A DNA stretch of 64,000 nt. Origin: Paralvinella palmiformis (taxonomy: Eukaryota; Annelida; Polychaeta; Terebellida; Alvinellidae). The notes under the pieces were generated by a model. That model had not been told where the DNA came from. It saw only the letters and a program-made list of their open reading frames with translations, and did not search any database. The position numbers were made by a program, and so were the translations under genes. The stretch is taken from NCBI GenBank assembly GCA_025642065.1, contig JAODUP010001175.1:31740-95739 (forward strand), written 5' to 3'. Shown here one piece after another: positions 34,872-50,400 of the stretch; the stretch's first letter is position 1; each line of letters begins with the position of its first letter.

Positions 34872-36591
34872 CGCTCACAAGATCTACTCACCATAGCCAT
34901 CAGGGAGATCACAAACAATATAATCACAGTCGGTGGCGTCCTCCAAATTGTTATTAGCAGAACCGAGAACCTTTGGTTAGTGAGAGATTTCTGGCCTACA
35001 GCGGCCGTTCCCGGGAGAAGATATCTCATACACTGTCTAACGGAGACACAACAACCGCAAGCTGATAACACATAGGACGTCATGATGACAACAAACACGG
35101 AGCTAGTACCAGGATCCTAACAGACAATCACCGCACCACCGTGAACCGGATCTGGACCGGGTCGTGTATGTGCGTATCTCTCCCTCTGTGTGGTGTGTGT
35201 GATATATAGACTGAGTGGTACCACATCGGCAGTAGAAAAGACCGGTATGATGAAGCAGACTCAGGATCGGTCGGTCACCGGTGTAGTACTGAGCCGGTCG
35301 TCCCAATCAGTCGGTTTATATACTGGAAGCCGGAAGGTATCCAAGTCCTATGTGTCTACTGGCCGGAGACAGAGAATGGCTGGTACCATATATCCATCCA
35401 TGTACAGACACACACGCACGCACACGCACCCACAGCTGTCGGTGTCTCTATAATCTATTCCGATTGCAGCACGGCTCCCCCACTAAGTCACTGACGGCGA
35501 GATTTAACGATAATCTTCAACATTTCCCCGTTAATACCGGCCTTCCCACGATCTCCCAGCCAGTGAGAGACAGCTCTTGGAGTCTGTCCGTACACGAACT
35601 ATCAACCGGTCAGTCAGTCTGTTGCATGCTTCACCTAGTCAATAATGCTATTAAGACAGCAACACAGATCGGCTAATAGCCATAATACCCGACAACTTCC
35701 ATCCATCTATACAGCTAATCGTCGGTTGGCCATTAACAAACAAGAAAACGTCCATTAGACCAGCTTACTTCTGACGTAACATTGCCAAACGCCCACTACT
35801 GCGGGAGGCTACTCACCGATGCTGGCCCGCTACTAATATACTACACCACGTGATGGCTGCTTCTGGATCAGCTGGGGGACTCTGCCGCCGAGTACTGCAC
35901 CGACCGACATTCCGGACATAACGCGGAAATTTATTTTCGGCCGAAAAATTACCGATTTCTCTCGACCAAATCTTCCAAACAACAGTTGGAAGTCGGAGTT
36001 GGGCCGTGAGCGTGACCTGGTAATATGGGCATTTGGGAACATAGCAGATACTGGAATAAATGTGATAGTTTTGACCGGATCGTGTGACTGTCTTAGAGGT
36101 GAAAATAAGGTCCACGGAAGGAATTAAAGGTTCGCTGTGACGGTGTAAATTATAGTAACAGGAAGACGTTCAGACTCTCTAGGAACATGTAAGTAGCTTT
36201 TTGTGGTCCCAACTGCTTATTACACTTTAGGCAGGAAGTATGTGTGTGTGTGTACTAAAAGCTTTAAAAGGCACTGGCATGCAGAGCTGTAAATAGTAAA
36301 GACAACAAACATTCAAACGATTCATCAGGGTTTTTGATCCAGAACAGTGACCTTTCATACTAAAACACCACCTAATGTCTGGTCAGTTATATATATATAT
36401 ATATATATATATACGTCCTTGTACGAGTTGGTCGTATTAGTCAGGTTGGAAGAGTGGATGGTTCCCCACGAACTGACAGGTCACACAAATATAAAAACTA
36501 TGTATAGGAATGTGGATGTACAGATTTATGGATGCCTAGATTTATGGAAATGTAGATTTTCATGGATGTACAGCTGTTACCTGAGCTAGTC

Positions 36592-36627
<36 letters not shown>

Positions 36628-36698
36628 CCGATTTCTCTCGACCAAATCTTCCAAACAACAGTTGGAAGTCGGAGTTGGGCCGTGCGCGTGACCTGGTA

Positions 36699-36729
<31 letters not shown>

Positions 36730-37091
36730 ATCATAACACACACGTACATACACACACAGAGAGACATAGAGAGAGAGATAGAGAGAGAGAGAGATACTCC
36801 AAATCTCTCAATAATCTTCCCAAACTAATACAAACTAACCACACATATTATAAACATTATGACAACATTAGCCCTATATAGCCTCATACTAGTACACTTA
36901 CCAAGAGCCAAGCCATATATCTCAATGTTAATAACACGAGATGACAACATATCTAACGATCTATTATATAGTAACACTGTCGATGAAGACATGATAGTAC
37001 ACAGATAGCGCAAGTTATCAGTTATAAAATAATTGTCTAAACGTCGGTTCTACAAACATATACGAGTGTATAAGTTTATATATATATATAT

Positions 37092-37136
<45 letters not shown>

Positions 37137-38373
37137 GCGTGCGTATTACCCTGAAGAGTGAGTCACACAATTTACTACTAATATTAGGAATCGGTTAGTT
37201 CTAGTGACAAGCCATCCTTATAAGCACACTGTTAATAATGATTCACCATCGGCGTGACGTCACCATGACGCGACATACTTACGTAACTGAACCTGGTCTA
37301 GTTTAGGTCAGTGGTCTAGTTGGTGGCTTGAGGTGGCATGAGGCCTACAGACAGGCTTAGATTAAGGCTACAACAACCAGTAGTGTATTAGTCAGCGTGA
37401 ATGTAATACGCTGAGCAGACAGGAAATATGATGGTCTCTCTCTCACACTCACACACACACACACACTCATAACTTGTACTACGTTGTGTGTGTGCGTGTG
37501 TGTGTGTTGCGTTTTTTCAGCCACACAGCATAGTTTGGAAGCATACACAATAGTTAGTGTATTGCAGTTATTTAAAGTAAGCGTTTAAGTGAGTGAGAGC
37601 AGTGAGTGCGTGAATGGGAGTATTTTCTTTAGCCTTGGCATTGTTCAAACCTATCAAATGCAACAACCTGGTATTTGGTTATGGATGTTACAGCCAACAG
37701 ACACAGGCAACACAGAGATCCGATCCCATAACCCAGCGATCTGCTGTGTAGTGTACTGCCAAATATACTACTGTATAAGCGCCAATAAGACACTACATTG
37801 CCAATTCATCACCAATTTGTCACCGTTGTGTCCATATTGACACACACATATAAACTTTTTTCAACTTATCAGAACACTTATCAGTCATATATCACGCAGA
37901 GGCACTTACATGTATCAGTCATATAGAACAGTATACTGGGATACTTATCAGTCATATATGTTGACCAATATGTGTGGCTAGCAAACACAGAAATGGTACT
38001 AAAATTCGGATGAAAAATACCGAAATGGTGTGTGTGTGTGTGTGTGTGTGAGTGTGTGTGTGTTAGCAGTGTGGCAAACTGGTAAAGAACTGACACAGAG
38101 AACGATAAATCGTGAATACAAATGCGTGGAATCATCAGGGCACCAATTCATGACGGAGAACTTTTCTAGCTGAGACGTGCACATCAACAGCTGTCACTAT
38201 GGCACAGTTGTACCTTAAGCAGCCCTATCGTAGCTGACTGTAAGGCTCGCGGATGTATGTATCACGTGACGGTATACGACATACTGGATGCTTCTGTTTG
38301 TGTCAGAAATATTCTAGGGTTTTATCTCGCTAAAGTACCTATTTAACAGCTAGTGGATTATATATGCCAAATG

Positions 38374-38410
<37 letters not shown>

Positions 38411-40126
38411 CATGCTTAAATTGGAAACAGTTCGCTGTGGTGATTATTTCTTAAATATGCCATAAATATGTGAGTTAACTGACTAGAGACAAAATGTTGC
38501 CAACGGTTCAGCATCCATAAACATTTCTCACCGGCATTTCTAATGTGGTGGTGGTGCCCCTGGTGATCACCAGCCCCGATACGAGTATGACAACCCGCTG
38601 CCAAGGTAACACGTCAACAGTTACCAGCTATAGTCAATTAACCTTCTTCCAACAGTAATGTTATTTCTCAAAGGCCGAAAAATGAAACTAACCAACCACC
38701 GTCACATTTGACATAAAACATCACCACGAAAAATTACATTTCTAGTAGCACTGCGGTTCAAATCACGGCTGTTTAATTTTTTTAGTCCACTTCATTACCG
38801 TTGGGGACCCAAATTAAAAAACAGCAACAATTCGCCTATTTTTCACTTAATAATAATACTGTGCAGCCTAACCGTTGGCATAACTTTTCCATCAAACTAA
38901 ACCCAATGGCCATATATCATGCATTCTAAACAAAACTTCCAGGGCGCCTCCGTGGTCTAGTTGGTAGCGCGTTGGACAACGGATCACACTACCAGCTGAG
39001 TTCGAATTTCGGCGTGGGCATATCTGAAGGTTGTTTCATCTTTGACTTCGGCTCATTTACCCAAAGTGGCCGTAAAACATCAATCATCTAAACAAAACAT
39101 CAGCGTTTTTTGCACTCCGGATATTGCCTTTCGGTCCTAAAATCACGTGGCATGTTCTAATTACAAACATCACCTGCTACACTAACATCTTTTTATAACA
39201 CAATGGCACACTTGTAAAACAAAACAAATATTTAAGACCATGCATTAAAAAACAGTACTAACATCAAAACACCCACAACACAATAATATCGCATCATGGT
39301 CAGCGGAGATTTGATCAAGACCGGTCTAACATACGGGTACCACTGTCCTCGCCCCATGTGTATAATGGGTTACAGGTTTTACACCAATTCTCTATAATGA
39401 CTTATGCAAATAAGTTCACAGACGCTGTGTAATAACACAGACTGAACCATTTCACACCCGAGACTTTTGTTTAGATATCCGGGGGGTCTACAATTTCAGG
39501 GCGCAATAATAATAGGAAATACTTGGGCATATCTACAACGGGATGACGTTCTTGTAAAACCCTGTGTGTGTGTGGGGGGGGGGGGGTGTGTTTCGCAACC
39601 CAAGTCTGTGTTACTGATTTCTTCACACCATGATAAAAACAGAATAAAAAGCATACATTTCACTAGCTGCTGCAGGTGGCAATATTACACAGGTAAGTTT
39701 TGTAGTCTTTAATAAGAGTAACGTAATCAAATCCCCGAGGACAAGTGCAATTTTCAACACGTGCATGCATATTTCCTTTTGGTGAATTTCTCACAACAGT
39801 CAGATATGACCAACTTTAAATAGCTTCATTTAAACTTCAATATAAATTAATATCACACTTTCGCTAAATAATTGTATATTAAAAAAGGTCGTTTTGTCAG
39901 ACGGACATTCCACTCCCAAATGTACATAATTACGACTGCTTCGTTGTTGGCAGAAGACGAGGAATGCCACTTTATTACTGACCTCTGAACTCTGATGATA
40001 CACAAAGGTCATGAGACTAGAATTTGAAGTAGGAAGAATGGGCTGCTATTGAAATATGTGAATGTTAGTCTTTTTACAGATGCCAGGTTTTGATGGTGAA
40101 TTACTACACACACACACACACACACA

Positions 40127-40165
<39 letters not shown>

Positions 40166-41653
40166 CTGTGTCTCAACATGAAAAGTTCCTGGTTCAGGAT
40201 TAGTCCTTGATGAATCGTCCAAAGGGTTCATTCATGATTATCTGCACCATTGTCTTATCCTATACTCCTATAACACACACACACACACACACACTAAGCA
40301 TAGCAACAAGACAGGTAAAGATAAAATGTATCGGGTCTGGGTGAAACTTCAGGGCAGGCCACTATCAAAAGCAGGCCACCTGACCAGCATAAAGTAAGTA
40401 CACTGCCTTATTTCGGCCAGTGCAAGGCGAAATACCAATCCTAACTGCCAATTATAGGCGAATAATACGAAAACCGAATCAAATATTCGTTTGTGATGAA
40501 GATGTGCAGCTCTGTCATAGAGAAACTGTCGTTAATTAAAGCCAACGCCACCCCCCACCCCCGCGACACACACACACACACACACACGTCGGATATAACA
40601 ATCTATCACTATCTGGTAGAAGTTCAATACAAACCATTGATGATTAATCCATTGGAGAAGAGGCTGATCATTTTCTTCACATGACCTGGTCCAGCCGCGA
40701 CTGGCCGCTCACAATCTGGATCTGATGTCTCCGGAACATCCACCATCCTGGATCAACCTTCGGATGACCTCATTAACTCATCTAGCTCTATCCCGTTTCC
40801 TCTCTCTCTCTCTATCTGTGGTTGTTATTATCAGTGACGTTGTTTTTCCTATCAGATACCAGAGGCCTGTTATCCCCAAATCAGATAGATGATCCTATAA
40901 TCTCCTAGTATCGGTCCCTGTGGTTATTGGGTAGTCACGGTTCACTGATCTTTGGCCAGCTTCCGCCGAAACATCACATCGTCAGGAATCAACGTGAGGG
41001 AGAGTCCAATAACGATGATCTACTGAGTACACGTTACCATATAAAACCCGACTCCTCTAGCGGGGACACAGCACTGGATGAGGAAGTGGAGTTTGTTAAT
41101 TATGACTGAGAAATCCTCCGAACTTCGGGGGAGGGGGGAGTTGTCAGTTGTGTGGCCAGCGTGTTCACAGATACTGTTACAGGCGAAACGTCTCGCTGAT
41201 GGTGATGTTTACACGCCGATGATGTTTACACGGGACAATTTGTGAAATGAGGCTGAAAAAAGGGAAATACACCAATTGTTACGACGTACATAAATGAACA
41301 TGCAAAATGAAAGTCAACTTAAAATATCTCTAAAAACAAGGAAACAAAAACCTGACATAAATAGTGGCATATATACCGAGGGAACACACATCAGGACATA
41401 TAGTGGGAAAATATTCCAGGAACATATTGTGGGAGAACAATGCCAGGACATATATCACACACCAGAACATAAACTGGAAGAACATATACATATATATGCA
41501 CTGAAGAAACATACACTGGGAAAACACATATCAGGACATATATTCAGAAAACATATACTAGTAAACTTATATAAGGACATAAATAAGGGGAACACCAAGA
41601 GAACAACAAAAGCAAATAATAAAACTTATACCAGAATGGATACAACAAAATGT

Positions 41654-41694
<41 letters not shown>

Positions 41695-43659
41695 TAACCT
41701 GTATACAAGAACATGTACAAAGACAGAATTGTATATTTAGAGATGGCAATTAAAGTCTAGTACTTCTTGTACTTAAAGCAATCAGTGTATAAAACAGGTT
41801 TTTCGCTTAAAAAATTAAACAGACTTGCATGCACACACACACACACACACACAAAATTATCCATATCCGCATAACCAGCACCAGCGTAACACATTCTAAT
41901 GCTTTGACAAAATGGTGGTAATAGTACAGTCTATTGCTGCCCTAGTCCAGCTAGAAAACAAAGATCATCCTGTTCACGGAGCCATCCGGAACTGGGACAT
42001 TCATCAGCCAGGAGCCAGACAATGGGGGGCAATGTTTCATAAATAAAACATCACACACACACACACACACACACACTCCTATCAACTAACCTGGAGCAGA
42101 ACATTATTTATTAGATGTTCGTTACCTATAGTACACTATGAGTGTGACTAGAACCAGAGCCAGTCATCGGTGTTGGGATAATACGGTCCAAAATAAAAAC
42201 TGATCTGACGTCATCATATCACGTGATTTATGCAGTAGCCGGTCTGACCTGATGACCAGAACCCTATAACAGATTCACTGACATCAAACAATTATTCTGT
42301 GCACACAGTAGACTAAATGGGCCGAGTGACTTAAAACAATCTCACTACGGTGAAGTGAAAGATGAAACATCCTTCTGGCATAGCCAAGCAGGGATTTGAA
42401 CTCAGGTGCTACAAATCTGGATTCAACCACATTACCAGTTGTGGTAATGCTGCTAAAATAACTAAAGCATGAGAGAAGACCGGTATTAAGATAATTATTG
42501 GTTGAAACGATTATTAATTATTAAAATGTTAATATCGGCCAACGCTGGTGTCATATTCATACATATGGTTCATGCACGTCTGGACTGCTAGATGTACAGC
42601 ATGTATGGGGTTCAATATCAATCACCGATGAGTGATGGAGTGTTTGTTTGACCTTAACTCTGCTCACACCTGGGACGTATGACTGAAGGCCGACATCACC
42701 GGGAGTACTCCCACCAACACAGCTATTACTTGGATTCGAAACCCTGACCTAGAGGTTTGCTGCATTGTTCTTTGTCCGCTATATCACTGCACTGCACTTT
42801 TATAAAGGGGAATGTTATTCTTGAAATATTGTAATCTCATTACTGACGCATCACAAGAAGAAAATCTCTACATTACAGCCAACATGCCGATGTCATAACA
42901 GAGACTGTGGTTTTTTAAGTTTTGATGCTTGTTACACCGAAGACCGGGCCGAGAGGATACATATTGTGCAGATGATTAGGCCGAAAATTTTACTAATGAA
43001 GGAAGCATCCTGCAGTTGAAGAAAATGCAGAGACTAAGAAAAATATAATGTGAACATGTGCCAGCACAAGTCCTCTCTTTCTCTCTCTCACACACACACA
43101 GAGAGGAGAGAGAGAGAGAGAGACAGAGTGTGTGTATATTTTTAATGGTTCCCAGTACATGCAGTAAAATCAATCAAGCTACCAGCCCCATTATAAGGGA
43201 CGACCGAATGAACATAACAATAGAAGCAATACAAGTACGTTTGTCACAATTCAATTTTCGCCGGCATTCCAGCAACTGAGACCAAAAATCCCCAACGTTC
43301 GTCGTCTTACCGTAACCCGACAAATAGAACGCGTTTCCCTGAGAAATCAGCCACAAAGCTAGACAAATGGATGTCAGGTACTACTACCCTAGCCACCTAA
43401 ATTGGCTGATGGAGCTGCTTCAGAGCCTGGAGATTTAATGTTTAGACACGCAAAGCCTAGCGAGATGTCCGCAAGTGGTTCCCGATCCCAGAGGCTGTCC
43501 TCGTTGTGTCTTCTGGGATCACACCTTGAAGGATTTGTTGGCAGGATCAATCCTAATACCGTGTGACCCCCCCACCCCTCCCCGGGCCAACCAATTTGTG
43601 CCCAATCCAATCATTCTCATTCACTAATATATAATTATTAGATTAAGAAGGTTATTGGG

Positions 43660-43718
<59 letters not shown>

Positions 43719-45366
43719 TTTATAAATATTTTCCTCCACAGAGAAACGAAAATACAGTTATCCCTGCCATGACCCACAAATGTACAGTTCTGGCTTGCCG
43801 CAGTACAGTGTAAGAGCCGAGGCCTCAGTGGCTGCTCTACTCCACTCCTCGGCCACGAACAGAGTATGTGTGGTGGTCCAGCAGGAGAAACTGACAGATT
43901 GTTGTTTGTTCAAATCCAGGAAGTGGCTGTTGGTCTTTCGAACTTTCAGTTGGTGATAAATGAGCACCCGGTCGGGTGGCTATTGATTATTGGATGTATT
44001 AGGCGCCCATCATCATCACTACCATCACTTAGAAACAGCATACCCCTCAGTGTGTTGACGGTACCCTCAGACTGTACAGGTCCATGGGAGAAAAGCGCTA
44101 ACAAGTCAGATCCTTTACCCTAAATGATGTAAACCTGTACAAGATGGTATGACACTAATACAATAACAAGAAGAAAACATTCATAAAGATCTGACGTGGG
44201 CCGTAATTGCTCAGTAGTAAAGTGACAGTGAGTCACAGGAAGATGATCTAGCTGGCTAGGACCCTATATCAATGTCACGTATTATCATTATTATTATTAC
44301 GATGATTGATGTTTTACGGCCACTTTTGCGCACATTGTAGGCTAAATAGGCCGAGCGACCACCAAAGGTAATGAAGCCAAGTCAAAGATGAAACACCCTC
44401 CAGATATGCCCAAGCCGAGGTTCGAACTCGGGTGGTAGTGATATGTGATCCAATGCGCTACCAGTTAGACTATGGAGGTGCACTGTGGGTCACAGGAAGA
44501 TGGCACCAAAATGCATAAAGCTAGTAGCTTGGAAATGCCGAAATTCTTACTTCAAACACATCTTGTTAAATCCTCTATTGGTCCAAATGGCATGTAACAT
44601 CCCACAGATATGTAGTATCAGTCAGAGCTGTCCTAACCAATTCGAGGAAAATAAATTAAAATTTAATTTTTTTAATCATTTATGAAGAACATATCCTTAC
44701 CAAATAGTTTTTAACATAATCAGATCATGACCATTGTTGTCTATTTGTTACACCTTCACAGATGAGCAATACAGAATATGGAGTATAAATATCAATAAAC
44801 ACACACACATGATTTGATGGAAAACATGGGACATACCCCTCATCCCTCACTAACAAATTAACCTTCAAGTATTATCATAACACCACTAAACAAAGTTTTT
44901 AAACTAATTTAAATCTCTGCTGAGGTGGATGCACAATAATAATTAAAATATAGCATCTCTCAGGGAAGGTGGCTTAGGTGACTGGTGAGACATTAAACAA
45001 TTTGTCTCGGCGTGAAAAGTCACTGCTCTGGATTGAAGTTCAGCCCCCTAATGAATCATCCAGAGTTTGAATTCACAATTCGAGATCCTCTGTGCTCCAT
45101 TCCACACACACACACTTCAGGCTAAATTTAAACTCTCCTAAATACCAGACTCTGTTTATCTGTTCATTATAAAAGCATATCTATCCATTATGTAGACGTT
45201 TATTATTAACAAGAACACAAACCGTGACGAGTCCTCAACAGGTCTATTATATGATTGAAATTTCTTTCACAAAAGCATGTCAAGGTTGATTAGGAATATG
45301 TATATATATGTAGATATATATGTGTGTGTGTGAAAAATCATATAATAGACCTATTGTGTTTGTTGA

Positions 45367-45408
<42 letters not shown>

Positions 45409-47022
45409 GCACACACATCCAATTATTAGTTAGACGATCGATAAATTCCATTACTAATAAACCCCTTCTTCTCTGTATTAGTGTCATTAACAAAAAAATT
45501 GGACATGGCTTACCAGATTGATGGAATGTCAAATTTGTGAAACAGTACCACGAGAATGGCTAATATACAATGTGAGTGTGTGGGTGTGTCAGCATGTCTG
45601 TCTGTGCCAGCATGCCTGTCTGTGCCTGTGTGCAAATATACGAGACACACAAACACATAACTGTAAATGTTTTCAAACAATTTAACATATATACAGAGAT
45701 CATTTGTGTATAGAGTTCTCACCGCCAAACCAATAACACAACCGATATTAACATACAAAAACCTGTGATTGCAATAATCCCAGGTATGTGTCGTTCCTCC
45801 CCCCCCCCCCATACACAGTGGCCAGTCAGACAGAGAGAGAAATTTATTATATAGCTGATCGACTATTGTTCAGACATGAACATGGGCCAATCAAATCAGG
45901 GCCCAATCCATGTGGCAACATACATACACAAATTGTGTATTGTTTGTATTGTGTATTATACACAATACAAACATAATAGCCCTATGAAAACACCACACAA
46001 TGGCAATGATTAACGCTGTGAAACCAGTATTTTCAGCGACGTGGACAGGTTGTTAAACACAGCAGTCTTAACGGGAAGTTAGTTAAAGCTTTACCCAGGC
46101 CCCAACACTAGCAGCACGTGGAATACAAGGCCAAGATGATCAGAGACTGAACACATTATTACAGCCAACACTGAGATTCGACGCCAAGAGTTCAGCACTG
46201 TAGTACTCCACCAACTGTTCCTCGGTAATCCCATAATGGCTTTAGAAGTACATGATTGGATGACTGTCGTTCTAGCCATAAATCCGTCATTCTGAGCTAG
46301 AGATAAGTCAAACTCACGAAATAACTCATCAAAGAATGTTACGTTTCACTACCGAAACAAGAACATTAAAATACTCCATAGTCTTTATAATAGGGAGGGG
46401 AGGGGGGGTGGAATACAATGTTTTTCATTGTCATTTTGGCCCATTTTATAGATCCCCCCCTAAACGGACCCCTTACACCAAGGACCGCATTGTACATAGG
46501 CAGCTTAGGTGCTATATATGGATAACAAAACTGACAGACATATTACATATTCTCATACTGAAGCCAAGTTTAACATCACTGCCCACTAGAAAGTAAACCG
46601 GCAACTTCTAGCTGAGGTGTTAAAGACACCTGATTACCAACCTTTTCCACTTAGAAACCACTCCCCCCCTCCTCCTCCTCATATGCTGGATAAACTCATC
46701 CCCTGTGCCTCCAGTTTCTGGCATCACTTCCTCACCTCAAACATCCATCCACCAGGTAATCTCGTCCTCTAATTTGAGAACCACTGATTTAAGTAATATT
46801 CAGTCTGATTCTGGTTCTTATGTAAAAACATCAGTCAATCAAGCAGAATTTTGCCAATCAAATATAATCTATTTGTATGCATTCCCTTCCTTCCTAGTAA
46901 TTAAATTTATCAACTTTGAGTGGCACAGGAATATTTTATTTTTAACTGTTTCTAAAACCCATGATTGTGCGTTATTTGTAAACTGCATAAAGTTTATTGT
47001 GTGTTTTATAATTCATATTAAC

Positions 47023-47084
<62 letters not shown>

Positions 47085-47366
47085 CGCCTCTATCCGCCAC
47101 ATAGGTAGAGCGTGAGACTATTTACCTATGGCTATGGTCATCTGTGTGTGAGGTCACAAGTTCACCTCGGCCGTGGCACTATAGTAGCGGAGTTTTTCAT
47201 CCACCAGACAACTGGCCAGGTTTTCTCCACCGAACATATCATTTATTCTAAATTTATTTAGAATTAGTCTCCGTGGGGAAGTTAAAATTACAGACCATAT
47301 GCTGGGTCTCCTCATTTGAGGCTGCCAGCCACGTAAAAAAACTGCCATTTCGACCATTATTATATT

Positions 47367-47421
<55 letters not shown>

Positions 47422-50400
47422 CAGTATCACCTGGTTAACAAAGTAAAGGAACATTATATTTACCTCTTTTCATCATAAACAACAAATATGTGCCACCATA
47501 ACAACAAGCATACTATTTAAATGAGGTAGAACTCCAGCAGATCTTGTTAATTATAATGTATCAAAGTGAAATAAACATATAGTTAAGAAGACACAGTATT
47601 TATTTCATGTCTAAATTTTTAAATGCTACAGCAGGATATTTTTTTAATAAAATAGATCAATCGCATTATTACCAAACGTTGTAAGAAAATGAAACTTCCC
47701 GAATAGATGGATGATTTTCTGTGTGCTCTTTATAAAGGTGCAGATGGTCTGTGGGCTATTTCATCCTTCAATGAACGACTACAGTATGATCTTCACATTT
47801 TGCTAGAGAGCAGACCAGGTGTTACCTGCCTGGAAGTTAAACCAAGTAATCATTCACTCACTCAAGCATGCTCTGTTTTTCTGTCCATTTCAAAGTTGTC
47901 ATAGAGAAATTGATTTAAATCAATAATTATTGATTCTCAATTAACTCAACAAGAAAACCAAAAATGACACAGTACAGTTATCTATTATGTTAAATGACCT
48001 GGATTTTATTAGCTGATGACTAATGCCAATTCTTCAGCTAAAGATGGGGCTTTGTTTAGACTCGGGCACCAGTCAGATCTGGGACATGGCTATTCGAACT
48101 GGGAACACTGGAATTCTATCCCACAGCCTGAAGAGCTGTGCTTCAGGTCCTCTAAAGACTGTGTCTCCTATGGAACTGTCCTTATGTCTCTTCTATAACA
48201 CACGCACACAGAGAGAGAGATTCTGAAGTCATACACTATTATTAATTAAAAGGTGTATCATGTAAACACTAAGGCAACGGAACTGATCATAAAAGATTGC
48301 TAACTTCAGAACAAAATTTCAACTAAATTCAGTTTTCACAACCTTCTCAGTCACTCACTATCAAGGTTTTCTGGACAGAGAGCTAATGTATCTATTCCTT
48401 TGTCACAATGACCAAACACCAGTAACATTGGTTTCTGAAACCGAACATGACCGAGACACAACCAGACAAACTGACTGTTGTTGTTCAAGAGTGAAGGACA
48501 TTTCGGGTGAAGTCCCTCCGATTAAAAGGAAAAGCGATTAATTTAGTGACATCAAGGACAAGAGATACTTCAGACAACCTGACACCATTGCTGGAACACA
48601 CACACACACACGCACGCACGCACGCACAGACAGACAGAGATATTGGTTTACACCAGATTATATACCAGAGAATGATCACACCTCACTGAAGAAGCCTTGA
48701 ATATCACTGGATTAGCCACACTAAATCAACACATTAAAGACAGCCGTCCAGACCTGCACTGCCTGGATTATGATTTCCAGTGTGGGGGGTGATATGGATG
48801 ATCCTTCATGCATTCATGCTCTGTTGTCATGGCGATAGAATAACAGCTAAATGATACGGTCTTGAGAACACCCATCAAAAAATATTAATCAAATACACAA
48901 GAACTTTGAGAAAGCTGGATATTTTCAAACTAAACAGAAATATTCTCCACATTATTCTAGACAATAGGAATCTGGAACAACATATCTAAATTGTAAATAG
49001 AGGGCTGATGATGATGATGTTTTACGGTCACATTTGTGTACATGGTAGGCTAAATGGGCTGAGCGACCTCCAAAGGTAATGAAGAGAAGTCAAAGATGAA
49101 ACAACCTTCAGATATAGCCACACTGAGATTCGAACAAGGTGGTTTTGATCTGTGGTCCAACACACTACCGCTAGACCACAGAGGCGCCCATTAACAATTA
49201 CCTATTAAACAATATGACAGAAATGTGCCATCAGTTGATGAAACATGAATTGTTCATTTATCCCTGAAAATGTTTTGTTGTTGTTAAGTTATTCAGCCTC
49301 AATTCCAGAATTGGAATTGCCCATCAATTCCAATTCTGGAATTGCTTATTTAAAAAAAAGGATTGGAATTAATAAATTTGGAATTTAAATTGATAAATTT
49401 GATGTGGAATTGACCAAATGGAATTGACCCCAAGTCTGGTCATATCTCAGACATATGACCTAGGAATGACTCCCAGGACAATAAATCCCACAAACACAGG
49501 TAGGAACCGGATTAAACTCCTCAACCTGAAGGTTTGCAGCTCAAAGCTCTAACCACTGGATTATCAGAGCACCCTCCCCATAGAACAAATTTAAAATATG
49601 TACTACTAAACTGAGCCACTCTATCTTTCTTTATATTTGTCTAATGCTTCAGTCATCTAAACAGACACCAAACCTAATAATCATTGTGATGCCACAGTGC
49701 TACCTAATCATCACTCCTGCAGAAACAATGGTCTGAAAACTGCAAAATATTAAAAACAGATGAAATTAGACAAATACGGGCCACCACCAGACTGAACACG
49801 GCGAGTCTGCACCGACCTTCCTCTACTAACACAGAGCGCCACCCATTTATAACACACAGGTACACTTCGACTGAGGTTCCACTGTTAGCTGTAGAGCCAC
49901 ATTCCTATCTTTAACCAGGTGCAGAGTACTCAGCGGATGTACAAGTGACAAATATCAACTATACACTGTAGGCACAATAACTCCAGTTTCAATAAAAAGG
50001 TATTTGTTTCTCGGGGGTCTCAGAAAGCTGAAGCCCCCAAGTGTTTTCATGGAGAACTGTTAATACTAACAGGCTCAGACCAGTAACAGGCAATATACTT
50101 CATGGCTGAATGAGAACTTACTGGTTGATCAGTCTAAGCTCGATTGTTTTGTATAAGGCCATTAAGGAAATACTGACTCTCAGGCACCAAATGGTGATTA
50201 AGTCCATGTTTCTGTGAGCAATGATCGTTGTCACGGGAAGCACACCGAATGAATTGGAATTTTCTGCTCTTCTTTATAGTGAGACTTGGAAGCCAGTTCC
50301 TCTGACTACATAACTAGTGCACTTAATGGTCAGTAATCTGTACAATAACTTCCGTCAATAATGGCAATCAAACCATTACGTAATTTTTAAACACTAGCAG

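Noticed and set aside
35813..36115. 100-codon minus frame with partial repeat at 36.6 kb
   Set aside because: The shared peptide is simply the 79-bp DNA duplication read in the same frame. No family is recognisable.
41330..41656. CRISPR-like or satellite array
   Set aside because: Units are irregular and AT-rich without constant spacer length, and the genome is animal.
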